Positions 14,918-23,683 of a DNA stretch of 25,121 bases are shown here, in pieces. Under the pieces are notes generated by a model. It was not told the DNA's origin. It saw nothing but the letters and a program-made list of their open reading frames with translations, and did not search any database. The translations under genes were made by a program, and so were the position numbers. Position 1 is the first letter of the stretch; each line of letters opens with the position of its first letter. Source of the stretch: a virus; the IMG/VR virus record IMGVR_UViG_3300024518_003885, positions 1-25,121 of that record. One strand, written 5' to 3'.

Positions 14918-17634
14918 AGTCGCGTGCCCTCGGTGAACTTCACCCCACTCAGCGTCAGGCTCCACAAAACGACATCCTGAGCGGGCGTCCCGTCGACATC
15001 CATCTCGATCGCCAGGATCAGCGAGTCCCCCGCGTAATAGTCGGCGATGTCGAACGGGCCATAGTTGAGGGTCAACGGTCGATCCTGCACGACCCCGAGC
15101 GGCGCAAGCCCGATCACTGAGTCGGCGGCCTTGGAGGTGAATGTTTCCGCCGCCGTCGCCGCGCGAGCCACGGGGACCGGTGCACCGCCTGAGTCGGCGA
15201 TCAGCACGCCGCCAGCGGCGAGGCGTAGCAGCGAGACGACGATCTCAGGCGCCACCGTGATCGGCGCGCCACCGACGAGGCTGTAAGTCAGCGTCATTGT
15301 GATAGGAAAGGCGGTACAAAGCCCGGCCGGGATCTGCCCCTGCCACGCCGCGCCGTCGCCGGCGCCGTTGAGTAGGCCCTTCTTCAGTTTCTGTGTCCAG
15401 CCCGTCGGCAAGGCGCCCGTTCCAACTGCGATATTCGCGTCGGCGGCGCCCGCGATCTCGCCCCATACGTTGCCGACACCATACAACTCGGCCCGCCACA
15501 TCGACAGCCCGCGCGCCGACATCTGGCCGAGCGCATTAACGCCCCGGCTGGACTCCATGATCCGCAGTCGTTCCCAAGTCGGCGCCGTCGTCAGGAGTGA
15601 CACGACGCGGATCCGGGTGTGGTAGGCGACATGGCCGAGCACCGTGCTCAGTGCCTGCGTCGTCAAGTCGTCGATCCCGAGGTGGACGTCCTCTTGTGAG
15701 CCCGCCCGCAGAAACAACTGATCGGCGTAAACGTACTGCTCGCCCGCACTGACGGCCATTGTGCCCACGGCGACCCATGCGGCGCCGTCCCAAACCTCGA
15801 CGACATAGGCGCCACCCACGCCCGCCGCCGTCTGATCTAGCACCCACCCCCAGTGTTTGAGCTGCACCCCCGCGGGGGTTGTTCGCTTTGATGCGATATA
15901 GATCGCGTGACCGGCTGTGAGTCCCTGAAAACTAAACGTCGAGCCGGATCGAGAGGCCGCCGCCACTGTCACGTCGGTCTGGTTTCCACCGGTCACGACC
16001 GATCCAACCATTGTCTCAGATCCGTCGGTGGTCGCGACGTGGATGCCGTCGCTATACGGGGCGCCCCGCCCGACCTCGAAACCACTACCCAACTCAGGGA
16101 AACCCAGCGCCAGATCGGCGCCGATGAGCCGCTGCCGCGAGTCACGTGTTTGGGCCTCCGCCTGGTTAAAAGACAGCGCGAAGTCCGCGTTCCCTGCGGC
16201 AGCTGGGGGAAAGTCGAAGAGGGGATCGAGTACGCATCCGGAGATCCGCACGGTCATACCCACGCCCGTCAGCGCCGGATCCACCCACACCGATCGCAGC
16301 GATGCACTGATCTTGCCGCCGCTGATCACCGCTGACACCCCGTTCGCTGTAGCGTGCAGTGCGTTGGCGACGTCGAAAATGTTTGGCGAGTAGATCCGGA
16401 TCGTAGCGGTGCCGCCCACCTGCACGGCGTCGACGACGCCCGTGTTGCCAATGTTGATGCCTTGGCACTGAAAGAGACCGGCCCCACCCGCCAGCACGAC
16501 CGCGCCGATCGCCCCGGCCGACTGCGGACAGTGCACGTCGTCGAGCGCCAGCACGCCCGAGTCGACGTGAAAACACGCGGCGAGGCCGCCCCGTTCGCAC
16601 CTTGCGCTGCCGATCAGTTTGCCCGCGCCGCTCTTGAAGATACCGAACCCGCCGCCGGCCGCCCCGTCGCCTAAGATATTCAGCCCGAAAACAGAGGCCG
16701 TGCCCGCAATGTGCTTGATCCCAGCAAACGCGGCGGTCGGCACGATCACCGTGATCTCGCGGACTCCGGATCCTGCGCCGAGCGCGATGATATCGGCAAC
16801 CGCCGCCGCCGAACCGATCGCCGTTGTCAACCACGATCCACCATCGAGGACGACACCCGCCGGAATCGTGAGCCCCGACTCAGTGTAGATACCCGGGCGA
16901 ACCCGCACGAGATCGCCCGTCGATGCTGCCGCCAGTGCGGCCCCCACAGTCAGGTAGGGTAGATCCTGACTGTAGGGTGTGCCCGTTCCGTCGTTGCCGT
17001 CCTTCGCAACCCATACCGTAGCCGCCGTCGGAATCGCACCTGCACCCCACGCGGGGTTCGCTGCTGGACCGCCCGACACCAGCACCTCGCCAGCCGCGCC
17101 AGCCGGTAGTCGTAGCCAGCCCGCCCCGCCGTGGTACAGGACGTCGCCTTGCGCCTCGCTGGCGATCTCCATGTTCGCGAAGTTGAACGCATCGGCCGCC
17201 ACGCCGAGGGGGTCGTAGGTTGCGGCGAGCATATCGCCGGCGGGGTTTCCCCAGAACAGCAGGCCGGCGCCGCTGTTCGTCAGCACGCGCCCCGGCGACG
17301 AGGTGCCGACGAGCCGCTGCCACGCGCCAGCGCCGCGCACGATCAGATCGCCCTGCGCTGACGCCGGGATCTCCATGTTCGCGAAGTTGAACGCATCGGC
17401 CGCCACGCCGAGGGGGTCGTAGGTCGCGGCGAGCATGTCGCCGCCGCCAGGCACGGCGACCCACAACGGATCGCCGCCAACCCCGACAGTCTGCAGGAAC
17501 TCGCCGGCCGCCCCTGGCGATAGCGACGCCCAACCGCCCGCGGCCTTGAAGTAGAGTGCGCCGTGGGGCGCTGGCGGCTCGAAGTCGAGCTGATCGAGGC
17601 TGGCGGGTGCGGGTGTGAGTGGTGCGATCCCCAT
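14914..17634 (-). CDS. Beta-helix tail fibre/spike with repeated stalk modules
   Basis: A 906-residue protein whose ATG overlaps the preceding TAA (TAATG). The first ~205 residues are stalk modules: three 'G-[DA]-L/V....GGW..L.....G..L......W' units, separated by two copies of GDMLAATYDPLGVAADAFNF (about 65-90 and 133-158), a motif frequent in phage fibres. From about 205, VAKDGNDGTGTPY leads into a right-handed beta-helix of pectate-lyase type (P-Y-L-T-V-G-A-A-L-A-A-A, then R-V-R-P-G-I-Y-T, then VVLDGG), to about 470. The rest is beta-rich, without recognised enzyme motifs. It may bind or degrade surface polysaccharide. No catalytic triad is assigned, so enzymatic activity is open. Confidence 0.8.
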   Translation of the reverse strand: MGIAPLTPAPASLDQLDFEPPAPHGALYFKAAGGWASLSPGAAGEFLQTVGVGGDPLWVAVPGGGDMLAATYDPLGVAADAFNFANMEIPASAQGDLIVRGAGAWQRLVGTSSPGRVLTNSGAGLLFWGNPAGDMLAATYDPLGVAADAFNFANMEIASEAQGDVLYHGGAGWLRLPAGAAGEVLVSGGPAANPAWGAGAIPTAATVWVAKDGNDGTGTPYSQDLPYLTVGAALAAASTGDLVRVRPGIYTESGLTIPAGVVLDGGSWLTTAIGSAAAVADIIALGAGSGVREITVIVPTAAFAGIKHIAGTASVFGLNILGDGAAGGGFGIFKSGAGKLIGSARCERGGLAACFHVDSGVLALDDVHCPQSAGAIGAVVLAGGAGLFQCQGINIGNTGVVDAVQVGGTATIRIYSPNIFDVANALHATANGVSAVISGGKISASLRSVWVDPALTGVGMTVRISGCVLDPLFDFPPAAAGNADFALSFNQAEAQTRDSRQRLIGADLALGFPELGSGFEVGRGAPYSDGIHVATTDGSETMVGSVVTGGNQTDVTVAAASRSGSTFSFQGLTAGHAIYIASKRTTPAGVQLKHWGWVLDQTAAGVGGAYVVEVWDGAAWVAVGTMAVSAGEQYVYADQLFLRAGSQEDVHLGIDDLTTQALSTVLGHVAYHTRIRVVSLLTTAPTWERLRIMESSRGVNALGQMSARGLSMWRAELYGVGNVWGEIAGAADANIAVGTGALPTGWTQKLKKGLLNGAGDGAAWQGQIPAGLCTAFPITMTLTYSLVGGAPITVAPEIVVSLLRLAAGGVLIADSGGAPVPVARAATAAETFTSKAADSVIGLAPLGVVQDRPLTLNYGPFDIADYYAGDSLILAIEMDVDGTPAQDVVLWSLTLSGVKFTEGTRL
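17164..17239 (-). repeat. Direct repeat, copy B, in the beta-helix fibre gene
   Basis: A stretch of 57 bases (17164-17220) is identical to 17368-17424, and the next 19 bases differ at two positions. The offset is 204 bases (68 codons), so the duplication is in frame and encodes the second GDMLAATYDP module. Confidence 0.85.
17368..17443 (-). repeat. Direct repeat, copy A, in the beta-helix fibre gene
   Basis: Partner of the repeat at 17164-17239. The near-identical DNA, including silent positions, points to a recent duplication or gene conversion. Recombination between the copies would remove exactly one 68-residue stalk module. Confidence 0.85.
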
Positions 17635-18380
17635 TAATTCGTCTCCAGCACTGACGGCCCGAGGGTGACGACGGGGGCGAGCGTCAGCACGCTCGGCGGT
17701 GTCGCCCCGTCGCCGGCATCGCCGGCGACAACGCGCAGCTCGATGTAAATGCGATCGAGGCCGGCAGTATCGAACCGCTCAACGAACCCACGGGTGTCGA
17801 CGTTGTAGGTCGCGCCGTTTGCGCGCCGCCATGTTCCGGGGGCATTGGGGGGCCGTGCGGCGAACCAGGCGATCGCCTGCGCGGTCGCCGCGTCGGCGAT
17901 GCCGGCCAGCTCACCCGTACCACCGACGACAGCGAGGCTGATCGAGTAGTCGGGCTCAGCGATGCCGCGCAGGAGGATCGTATCTACGGGGCCGCCCGCG
18001 CCAGTGCTGTCGACGGCCGTGGCCGTGACGATCGTATTCGCCGGCGCTGAGGCGGCGATGCCGTCGGCGACACCTTGCACGAGCGCAGCGGCGTCGGCAG
18101 GTAGCTCGACGCTGGCGTCGTAGTCGACCGTGTTGCCGTCGACGATCACCCGGTAGATCCCGACGAGCAGATCGGCGACGGGCACGGTGATCCGCGCGCT
18201 GCGTCGGTGCGCCTCTTCGCGCAAGTCGACGACGACCTGCGCGCGGGGGCTGTTCTCAAGTGATACGCCCGCGCTCGGCGCGGCCGGGATCCCAGTGTAC
18301 GCGGCCTGAGTGACCCACTGCGGACGGCGGGCGCCGAGTAGTACTGAGAGGATGTTGACGGTCTCGTAAAGGTCGGCCAC
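17634..18380 (-). CDS. Phage structural protein, unknown function
   Basis: A 248-residue protein starting at GTG with AAGGAGG four bases upstream. It is beta-rich with several V/T/A-rich segments, for example RITVPVADLLVGIYRVIVDG (about 63-82) and TILLRGIAEPDYSISLAVVG. The middle contains AATAQAIAWFAARPP, the only clear helix. No family is recognised. It is translated between the beta-propeller and the beta-helix fibre, so a fibre-attachment or baseplate-decorating role is likely. The leader (18381-18429) has a CCCGGGG/CCCCGGG hairpin (18404-18426). Confidence 0.6.
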   Translation of the reverse strand: MADLYETVNILSVLLGARRPQWVTQAAYTGIPAAPSAGVSLENSPRAQVVVDLREEAHRRSARITVPVADLLVGIYRVIVDGNTVDYDASVELPADAAALVQGVADGIAASAPANTIVTATAVDSTGAGGPVDTILLRGIAEPDYSISLAVVGGTGELAGIADAATAQAIAWFAARPPNAPGTWRRANGATYNVDTRGFVERFDTAGLDRIYIELRVVAGDAGDGATPPSVLTLAPVVTLGPSVLETN

Positions 18381-18403
18381 GGCGCCTCCTTGCGCGAGTG
18401 TAA

Positions 18404-18426
18404 CCCGGGGGCGCTGCCGCCCCGGG
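18404..18426 (-). terminator. Possible attenuating hairpin between tail genes
   Basis: CCCGGGG (18404-18410) pairs with CCCCGGG (18420-18426) across nine bases, in a 49-base gap. It lacks a T tract, so it may act as an mRNA end-protecting or partial-termination structure in the operon. Confidence 0.3.
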
Positions 18427-18429
18427 CCG

Positions 18430-19794
18430 TCACGCGCGAGTGATCGGGATCAAAAGCTGGCGCAGCGCACCGATCGCACGTGCGCCCGCGGCCGACGGAT
18501 CGACCCGCTGCCACCACCCCGTCCGGGTGCCTCGAAACAGCCGCGGCGCGACGTTCGCTGCGCCGATCGGCTGCGCCACGAACAGCGCGTGGCCGTCTGT
18601 CGCGATGTCGTGGATCCGGTGGTCGAGCGGCGCGTCACGATACCGCCAAACCTGCGCGAGCGTATCGCGGTCGAACACGTGCAGCGCCCCGCCTTGGCCG
18701 GGGCCGGGGAACACGCGATCCGAAGTAGCGACAAACAGGCGCTCGTGATCGATCTTTACGGATCGGATGTCATCAGAAAACGGCGGCGACGTCATCGAGG
18801 CGATCACGTCACCGCCGGCGAGGCTCCGGACGTCGACTTCTTGCCCTTGCCCGACATAGAGGCCGCGGCCGTCGGCGGCAAGCATGCGCGGCAGTGTCGA
18901 CAGGGTCGCCTGGATCTTGTCGAACTGTAGGGCGTCGGTGCCGTTGCCACCCTCGCCGCTGTTGTCGAAGCCATCCGAGGCCCGCACGGATCGGAGCGTT
19001 GCGCCTGAGACATGTCCCGAGGCCGCGCCGGCGACGAACACTTGATCGCCATACACCGCCACCGATTCGAGCGCGGCGTTGTGGTCGAACCCCCAAACCG
19101 TCGCGCCCGTCAGTCGATTGATTCTCTTGAGTTGCTGGCCGAGAAACGTGCCGGCAACGTAGATAAACGCCTCGTCCCACGCGATGTCGTTGATCGTCCC
19201 GCCGCCGAGGGCCTGAGAGAAGACGAGCGCGCCGGTGTCGTGGTCGTGGACGTGTAGTGTGTTGCCGAGCGAAAACGCGACGTGGATCCCGTCAGCCAAC
19301 AGGTGAGGCACGTGCCCTGCGCCGAGCAGATAAGTCGCGATCGCCGTGCCGGATCCGTCGCGACGGAATGATCGAATATCGCCGGTCGCGGGGGCGTCGT
19401 CTGGCTCGCCGAGCTGCGCGACGATCGATCGCCCCGTCGCAGCGATGGCCTGCGCCCCGCTGCCGAGGCCGAACGCGTCGGCGGTGTGCGCCGTGCCGGG
19501 GATGTCAGCCTCGTCGCCTGGGATCAGGCATGTACCCTGGAGGGGGAAGGGCGAGGCCACCCCCACCTCGATCGCCTCCTCGGGAGACTCGAACCGCGAG
19601 GCCACGTCGCCGGCGTGCTGCACCCACTGCGTTAGGCGATTCCACATCCAGTTGACCGTGTTGTAGGGCGGGAACTCCTCCAAAAGCCAGCCGCCGGCCT
19701 GCTTTGTCACGGGTGGCTCCTTCACGTCCTCAGCAGGGACGGCCGGCGCGCTTGCCCAGTCTGGAGTGTCTGTCGGTCGTGGTGTCGTGCTCAT
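18430..19794 (-). CDS. Beta-propeller tail protein
   Basis: A 454-residue protein with a G5 tract five bases before its ATG. The N-terminus is Pro-rich; residues about 34-64 (GGWLLEEFPPYNTVNWMWNR...W) match a short module found at the start of many phage tail/fibre proteins ('GW..gE.Pp...vN'), thought to dock to the baseplate. From about 110 to 440 there are repeated segments of the form 'hhADG.hh.hh.....hh.hD..TG..hW' (for instance LHVHDHDTGALVF, KRINRLTGATVWGF, LHVFDRDTLAQVWRY), typical of PQQ-like or WD-type propeller blades. It could bind a cell-surface ligand. Blade count was not resolved. Confidence 0.65.
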   Translation of the reverse strand: MSTTPRPTDTPDWASAPAVPAEDVKEPPVTKQAGGWLLEEFPPYNTVNWMWNRLTQWVQHAGDVASRFESPEEAIEVGVASPFPLQGTCLIPGDEADIPGTAHTADAFGLGSGAQAIAATGRSIVAQLGEPDDAPATGDIRSFRRDGSGTAIATYLLGAGHVPHLLADGIHVAFSLGNTLHVHDHDTGALVFSQALGGGTINDIAWDEAFIYVAGTFLGQQLKRINRLTGATVWGFDHNAALESVAVYGDQVFVAGAASGHVSGATLRSVRASDGFDNSGEGGNGTDALQFDKIQATLSTLPRMLAADGRGLYVGQGQEVDVRSLAGGDVIASMTSPPFSDDIRSVKIDHERLFVATSDRVFPGPGQGGALHVFDRDTLAQVWRYRDAPLDHRIHDIATDGHALFVAQPIGAANVAPRLFRGTRTGWWQRVDPSAAGARAIGALRQLLIPITRA

Positions 19795-19803
19795 CTTGTC
19801 CCC

Positions 19804-20376
19804 CTACAGTGCCCGCGACCATACGCCGACATCAAAAGGCGAGGCGTCAGGGTCGCCCGCAAACCCAAAGTAGCCCTCAGCCGCTTCGGTGAGAAACACG
19901 CACACCCCGGCAGGCTTGATCGATCGGAGTAGCGCGGCCACCCGGCGCGCCCTCGCTCGACTCATGAATCCGGCACTGCCGCGGCGGATCTGCAGACTGA
20001 AGCACGCCGGGTAGATGTCGCGATACACCACGACGCTCGGCGCGGTGATGAGCTGCGCGATCGTGATGATCTCGTCACGCGTGCCGATCGACTTGTTCGC
20101 CAGGATCCTCGCGCCGATCAGCACGCGGTAGTCCTCGTCGTTGAGGCCGCCGCGCGGCTCGCCGACGAGCAGCCCCCAGTGGTCGAGGTCGTGATCGCTG
20201 GCGGCCGTGAATGTCGTGCTGACGAGCACTGAGAAAATCTCGTTTTCGATCGTCTGCACGCCGCCGGCGAGGGCCTTAACCACCGCGCTCGCGTTGGGTT
20301 GGCACCGCCACTGCGCCAGAAGATTCGACACCGCGATCGCGCGGTGGTTCGGGATGAAGACGATCGTGTCACCCAT
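19804..20376 (-). CDS. DUF2612/Mu gp48-like baseplate wedge protein
   Basis: A 190-residue protein with a GGGG six bases before its ATG. The diagnostic middle section is DLDHWGLLVGEPRGGLND followed by EDYRVLIGARILANKSIGTRDEI, matching the 'D..G.llG..R....D..YR..I.arI..n.s.Gt' pattern of DUF2612 and Mu gp48/P2 gpI-type proteins. These join the baseplate J protein to the fibres. It follows the J gene immediately (TAG then ATG nine bases on), as expected. The C-terminal GYFGFAGDPDASPFDVG segment also fits this family. Confidence 0.8.
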   Translation of the reverse strand: MGDTIVFIPNHRAIAVSNLLAQWRCQPNASAVVKALAGGVQTIENEIFSVLVSTTFTAASDHDLDHWGLLVGEPRGGLNDEDYRVLIGARILANKSIGTRDEIITIAQLITAPSVVVYRDIYPACFSLQIRRGSAGFMSRARARRVAALLRSIKPAGVCVFLTEAAEGYFGFAGDPDASPFDVGVWSRAL

Positions 20377-20385
20377 GGCCGGCCC

Positions 20386-21600
20386 CTACGGTGTCGCGTC
20401 GACGATGTTGATCGCGTTGAAGACGGCCAGCTCGGGGGCGAGCACGACGACGTCGCCCTGCGCGTCGATGCGCCCGGGTTCGGACGGGGCAAATCCGATC
20501 GGCGAGATCACCGACTTGACGCCCTCGATCGCGCCGATCTCGGTGATCATCGCGAGCTGGTTGACATCTTCGCCGAGGGCGAGGGCGAGGCCGAACGCGA
20601 CCATGGCCGCGTCGATCTGCGGCTCGACCTCGGCGAAACTCGGCGGCAACGGGTTCGAGATCGAGGGCGCCTCCATGACGACCTGGATCCCCATATCGAT
20701 CGTCAGTTGTGACGAGAAGTCGAACCGGATCGTCTTGTCGCGCAGATCGGCGCCCTGCACAGTGGCCACGATCGATCCGTTCGAGTCGATGCCGGCGGCG
20801 AGGTTGTCGTAGATCAGGCGGGCGATCACCTCTTGATCCCCGGCCGCCAGAGTCGGGTGGATGATCACCGCGATCGAGTGGGGATCGATGCTGACGCCGT
20901 CGACGACCACGGGCAACAGGTCGTCGTTTTCGAGCACGAGTACAGCCTGCACGGCCGCGAGTTGAAGGAGGGCGGCCTGCATTGCGGCGGCCGAGGTCGA
21001 CCCGCCGATCTGGAGGCTGTTCTGCCGCCTGACGCGCAGTTCGTCGTCGGTCTCGCGGTCTTCGCCAGTGACGCCCGCGGCGGTGTTCGTAACACCCGTC
21101 CAGCCGACGACGGGGGTGATGATCTCCCACTGATCGCCGATGACATCGGCCGGCACTTGTGTCGCGCCAGGCACGCGCGCCACGGCGCGGGCGTCGACCG
21201 TCAGCGCCGGGGGGATGATCACGTCCTCGTCGATGTCGAACAGCTCGCCGCCAGGCAGGCGCCGCACGGTGCGGCCGACGAGGACTGACGTCCCCTCGGT
21301 GCCGAGGATCTGCAGGGTGACGACCGTGGCCGTCGCCGCCTCGCGCACGACGCCGATCGCCAGCGCCAGTGATGAGAGGGCGTCCCCCGTGGCGTTGCTC
21401 GGATCGCGGGCGTCGTAGACGGCCTGCAGGGCGTCGGCGATGTCACCGACCCGCGTGGCCATGATCGCAGTGAGGCTGTCGAGCAGGAGATCGCGATCGT
21501 AGTCGACGACGACCCCGAGCAGGACGTCCAGCTCGGCGCGGATCTGTTCGAGGATGTCGGCAGCGCGGGGTACGTCGAGCCCTTGATCTGTTAGCGGCAT
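20386..21600 (-). CDS. Baseplate J-like wedge protein
   Basis: A 404-residue protein with a G7 tract before its ATG. It has the baseplate J architecture: an N-terminal helical section (about 10-85, including LLDSLTAIMATRVGDIADALQ), then a beta domain with GTEGTSVLVGRTVRR (the 'G..vp.G....' motif of J proteins), a central ETDDELRVRRQNSLQIGGSTS segment diagnostic of the family, and a C-terminal domain with VNQLAMITEIGAIEGV. Length is normal for phage J. It builds the wedge around the central spike of a contractile tail. Neighbours W-like and gp48-like wedge genes support this. Confidence 0.9.
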   Translation of the reverse strand: MPLTDQGLDVPRAADILEQIRAELDVLLGVVVDYDRDLLLDSLTAIMATRVGDIADALQAVYDARDPSNATGDALSSLALAIGVVREAATATVVTLQILGTEGTSVLVGRTVRRLPGGELFDIDEDVIIPPALTVDARAVARVPGATQVPADVIGDQWEIITPVVGWTGVTNTAAGVTGEDRETDDELRVRRQNSLQIGGSTSAAAMQAALLQLAAVQAVLVLENDDLLPVVVDGVSIDPHSIAVIIHPTLAAGDQEVIARLIYDNLAAGIDSNGSIVATVQGADLRDKTIRFDFSSQLTIDMGIQVVMEAPSISNPLPPSFAEVEPQIDAAMVAFGLALALGEDVNQLAMITEIGAIEGVKSVISPIGFAPSEPGRIDAQGDVVVLAPELAVFNAINIVDATP

Positions 21601-21609
21601 GATCCCCCC

Positions 21610-22044
21610 CTATATGCCGGCGATGCGACCCGACACCGGGTGAAACGATATCACCGCCGGCGTCGAGTTACCGAGGCCGACGATCCCGACAAACGAGACG
21701 ACGGCCTCGTCGGCGGGGTCGAGGCCCTCGATCACGACGTCGCCCTCGATGCGTAGGGCGCGTGTCGCGTTGTCGAACGCGACCGCAAACGAGGTCACGC
21801 GGATCACGCCGGGCGTCGTCGATATCTCGGCGAAAACGACCGCGCCGATCGCCGCCTCGTCGGGCGGTTTCTGCTCGCGCCACGCGAGGTACGGCAGGCC
21901 GACAAACCGATTCAGCAGGTACTCCCCGAAGAAAGTGCTGAGCCGCGTGCGCACGCGCTGCAGGATCAGCGCGGGGCCGGTGATCAGGTTTGTCGGGATA
22001 CGCAGATCGCCGGTGAGTGTGTCGATCTCGACATCGAAAGCCAT
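21610..22044 (-). CDS. gp25/W-like baseplate wedge protein
   Basis: A 144-residue protein with GGAG six bases before its ATG. The conserved core is LILQRVRTRLSTFFGEYLLN, followed by VGLPYL, the gp25/GPW and Mu gp46-type signature ('Q.i..rL.t..GEw.l....GiPy'). The C-terminal half is beta-rich. It is a wedge subunit that contacts J and the sheath in contractile tails. Its location between spike and J genes is canonical. Confidence 0.85.
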   Translation of the reverse strand: MAFDVEIDTLTGDLRIPTNLITGPALILQRVRTRLSTFFGEYLLNRFVGLPYLAWREQKPPDEAAIGAVVFAEISTTPGVIRVTSFAVAFDNATRALRIEGDVVIEGLDPADEAVVSFVGIVGLGNSTPAVISFHPVSGRIAGI

Positions 22045-22047
22045 GGC

Positions 22048-22797
22048 CTACTCCGTTGTCACTTTGAGCGAGCGGTGGATCCCGCTGCTCACGGTGCCCT
22101 TGAATGTCGCCTGAGCACCCTGGAAAGTCACCGCGGCGGCCTGCACGCCAGGCGCCCACACCGCCGGCGCGCCGGGCGCAGCGAGCGCGGTGATCAGTAG
22201 ATCAAAGGCCGTCAGCCACGTCGCGAGGTCGGTCTCGAACGTGTCGCCGTGTAGCAGGGCGTGGATCGCCGTGGGGCCGGCGCCTAGCTTGACGAACAGG
22301 CCAGCCAGCACGACCGCGGCGGCATCGACGGCGCCGACGCCGAGCGGCGCGGTGAGGGGGTTTGCCGGGCTGGCCGAGCGGCCGCCGGGGTAGCAGACCG
22401 CGTCGGACAGATCGAACCGCCGCGCGTCGAGGGGGATGTTGGTTGGCGCGCCGATCGTGCGCCACTCGTCGGTGGATCGTTCGGCGACGACGACCGTGAC
22501 CGGATCCCCTGGCGTCAGCGGCCCGTGGAGCGACCACGCCGGCCCGGCGCCCCCACCGCTCGGCCACACGACGGGCACGTTCGAGAGCACCGGCGGGGGC
22601 ACTACGTCGGGGCGCTCCATGTCGAGCAGCACGTCATCGATCCGGGCGTGGAGGGCGGGTTGGATCGTCGCCGTCTGCAGCGCGGGGTTGTAGGTCACGA
22701 TCGTCGCCGGGAAAGACGTGTGGACCTTCGCGAGGCCGACGCGCACAAACTCGCGGATCACGTCCTCAAGTGTGGGCTCCTGCGTTCCTGTTGTCAT
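22048..22797 (-). CDS. Gp138 N-terminal-type baseplate spike
   Basis: A 249-residue protein; its ATG follows GTGGGGGTAACAA, placing a G5 ribosome site six bases upstream. The N-terminal ~120 residues match phage Gp138_N/spike OB domains: H-T-S-F-P-A-T-I-V-T-Y-N, then ATIQPALHARIDD, VLSNVPVVWP, a G-P-L-T-P-G-D-P-V-T-V-V-V-A-E-R-S-T-D-E-W strand, and RRFDLSDAVCYPGG. The C-terminal part contains FQGAQATFKGTVSSGIH, a probable beta-helical tip. It would form the trimeric membrane-piercing spike under the tube. Confidence 0.82.
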   Translation of the reverse strand: MTTGTQEPTLEDVIREFVRVGLAKVHTSFPATIVTYNPALQTATIQPALHARIDDVLLDMERPDVVPPPVLSNVPVVWPSGGGAGPAWSLHGPLTPGDPVTVVVAERSTDEWRTIGAPTNIPLDARRFDLSDAVCYPGGRSASPANPLTAPLGVGAVDAAAVVLAGLFVKLGAGPTAIHALLHGDTFETDLATWLTAFDLLITALAAPGAPAVWAPGVQAAAVTFQGAQATFKGTVSSGIHRSLKVTTE

Positions 22798-22813
22798 TTG
22801 TTACCCCCACCGC
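22797..22813 (-). repeat. GCGGTGGGGGTAACAAA element, copy 3 (ribosome site of the spike gene)
   Basis: Identical on the - strand to 13798-13814. Its last base is the A of the spike gene ATG. The 34-base gap between hub stop and spike start (22798-22831) consists mostly of this element. Confidence 0.6.
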
Positions 22814-22831
22814 GAGCCTAACCGCCCGCGT

Positions 22832-23683
22832 CTATGCCCCGGGTAGTTTGCCCGTGATCTGCACGTAGAACGGCACGTCAAAGCCGCTGTCGCCGTGGAA
22901 CACCACGTCGCTCGCGGTGTACGTCCCGTTGATCTCTGCCGACTGCACGACAAAGGGCTTGCCCGGGCGCATATCCGCGTCGAGCAGGCCGACGATCTCG
23001 ATACCGCCGCGATCCTTCTTTACCGGCGCGCCGATTAGGTTGCCCTTCGCCGAGCTAAACAGCGGGGCCACACCCGGCACGGGCACGCCAGCCGGTGAGA
23101 AGTAGAAAACCCCGTCGCTAATCCACCACTCGCCGCCCACGCTCGCCGCGATGCGGTCGAGGACGTCGCGCGCCTCGGCGTGAAACGTCGCGCCCTGCGC
23201 GAGGGTGACGTCAGGCACGACCGAGATCACCCCGACGGGGAGCGCGAGCTGGCCAGCGATGGCCGCCACGACCGCCGACATCGTCACTGAGGTCGGGAAC
23301 GACAAGGCGACTCGGTTGAGTTGATACGCGCCGGGGCTGTCGGCCGCCTCGATCTCGGCGATGCGGTCGGCCCCGGCGCGCTCGACGCGCAGGCCGTCGC
23401 GCACGACCTCGCCGAGAAAAATGGACCGCGGGATCCCCTTGCCGCCGTCCGGTAGCAGCGGATCGCCGTACCCCACCGCGAGCCCGACGGTTGGCAGCGG
23501 CCCGTCGTCAAGTAGGCCGAGGGTTAGTGGGTTGGGGTTGTAGACGCGGATCGACGCGGTGTGCGGGTTGCGCCCCTTGCTCATCGTCACGCGAAACGCC
23601 ACGCGCAGATCGGCGAGGGCGAGGCCAGCCACCCCGGCCTGCCCGATCGAGAACGTCACCCGCCGACCGAATACGCCAGGCAC
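22832..23683 (-). CDS. Baseplate hub protein
   Basis: A 283-residue protein starting at GTG in a TAGTG overlap; no clear ribosome site is present, so translation is probably coupled to the plug gene. N-terminal SKGRNPHTASIRVYNPNP, then GYGDPLLPDG and SIFLGEVVRDGLRVERAG, follow the phage hub pattern ('k....n.a.i.iyNl....l......v.l.aGY.....iF.G.v'). A middle GEWWISDGVFYFSPAG segment and a C-terminal beta domain (ADMRPGKPFVVQSAEINGTY) match gp44/late control D-type hubs. It joins tube, spike and tape measure. Confidence 0.8.
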   Translation of the reverse strand: MPGVFGRRVTFSIGQAGVAGLALADLRVAFRVTMSKGRNPHTASIRVYNPNPLTLGLLDDGPLPTVGLAVGYGDPLLPDGGKGIPRSIFLGEVVRDGLRVERAGADRIAEIEAADSPGAYQLNRVALSFPTSVTMSAVVAAIAGQLALPVGVISVVPDVTLAQGATFHAEARDVLDRIAASVGGEWWISDGVFYFSPAGVPVPGVAPLFSSAKGNLIGAPVKKDRGGIEIVGLLDADMRPGKPFVVQSAEINGTYTASDVVFHGDSGFDVPFYVQITGKLPGA

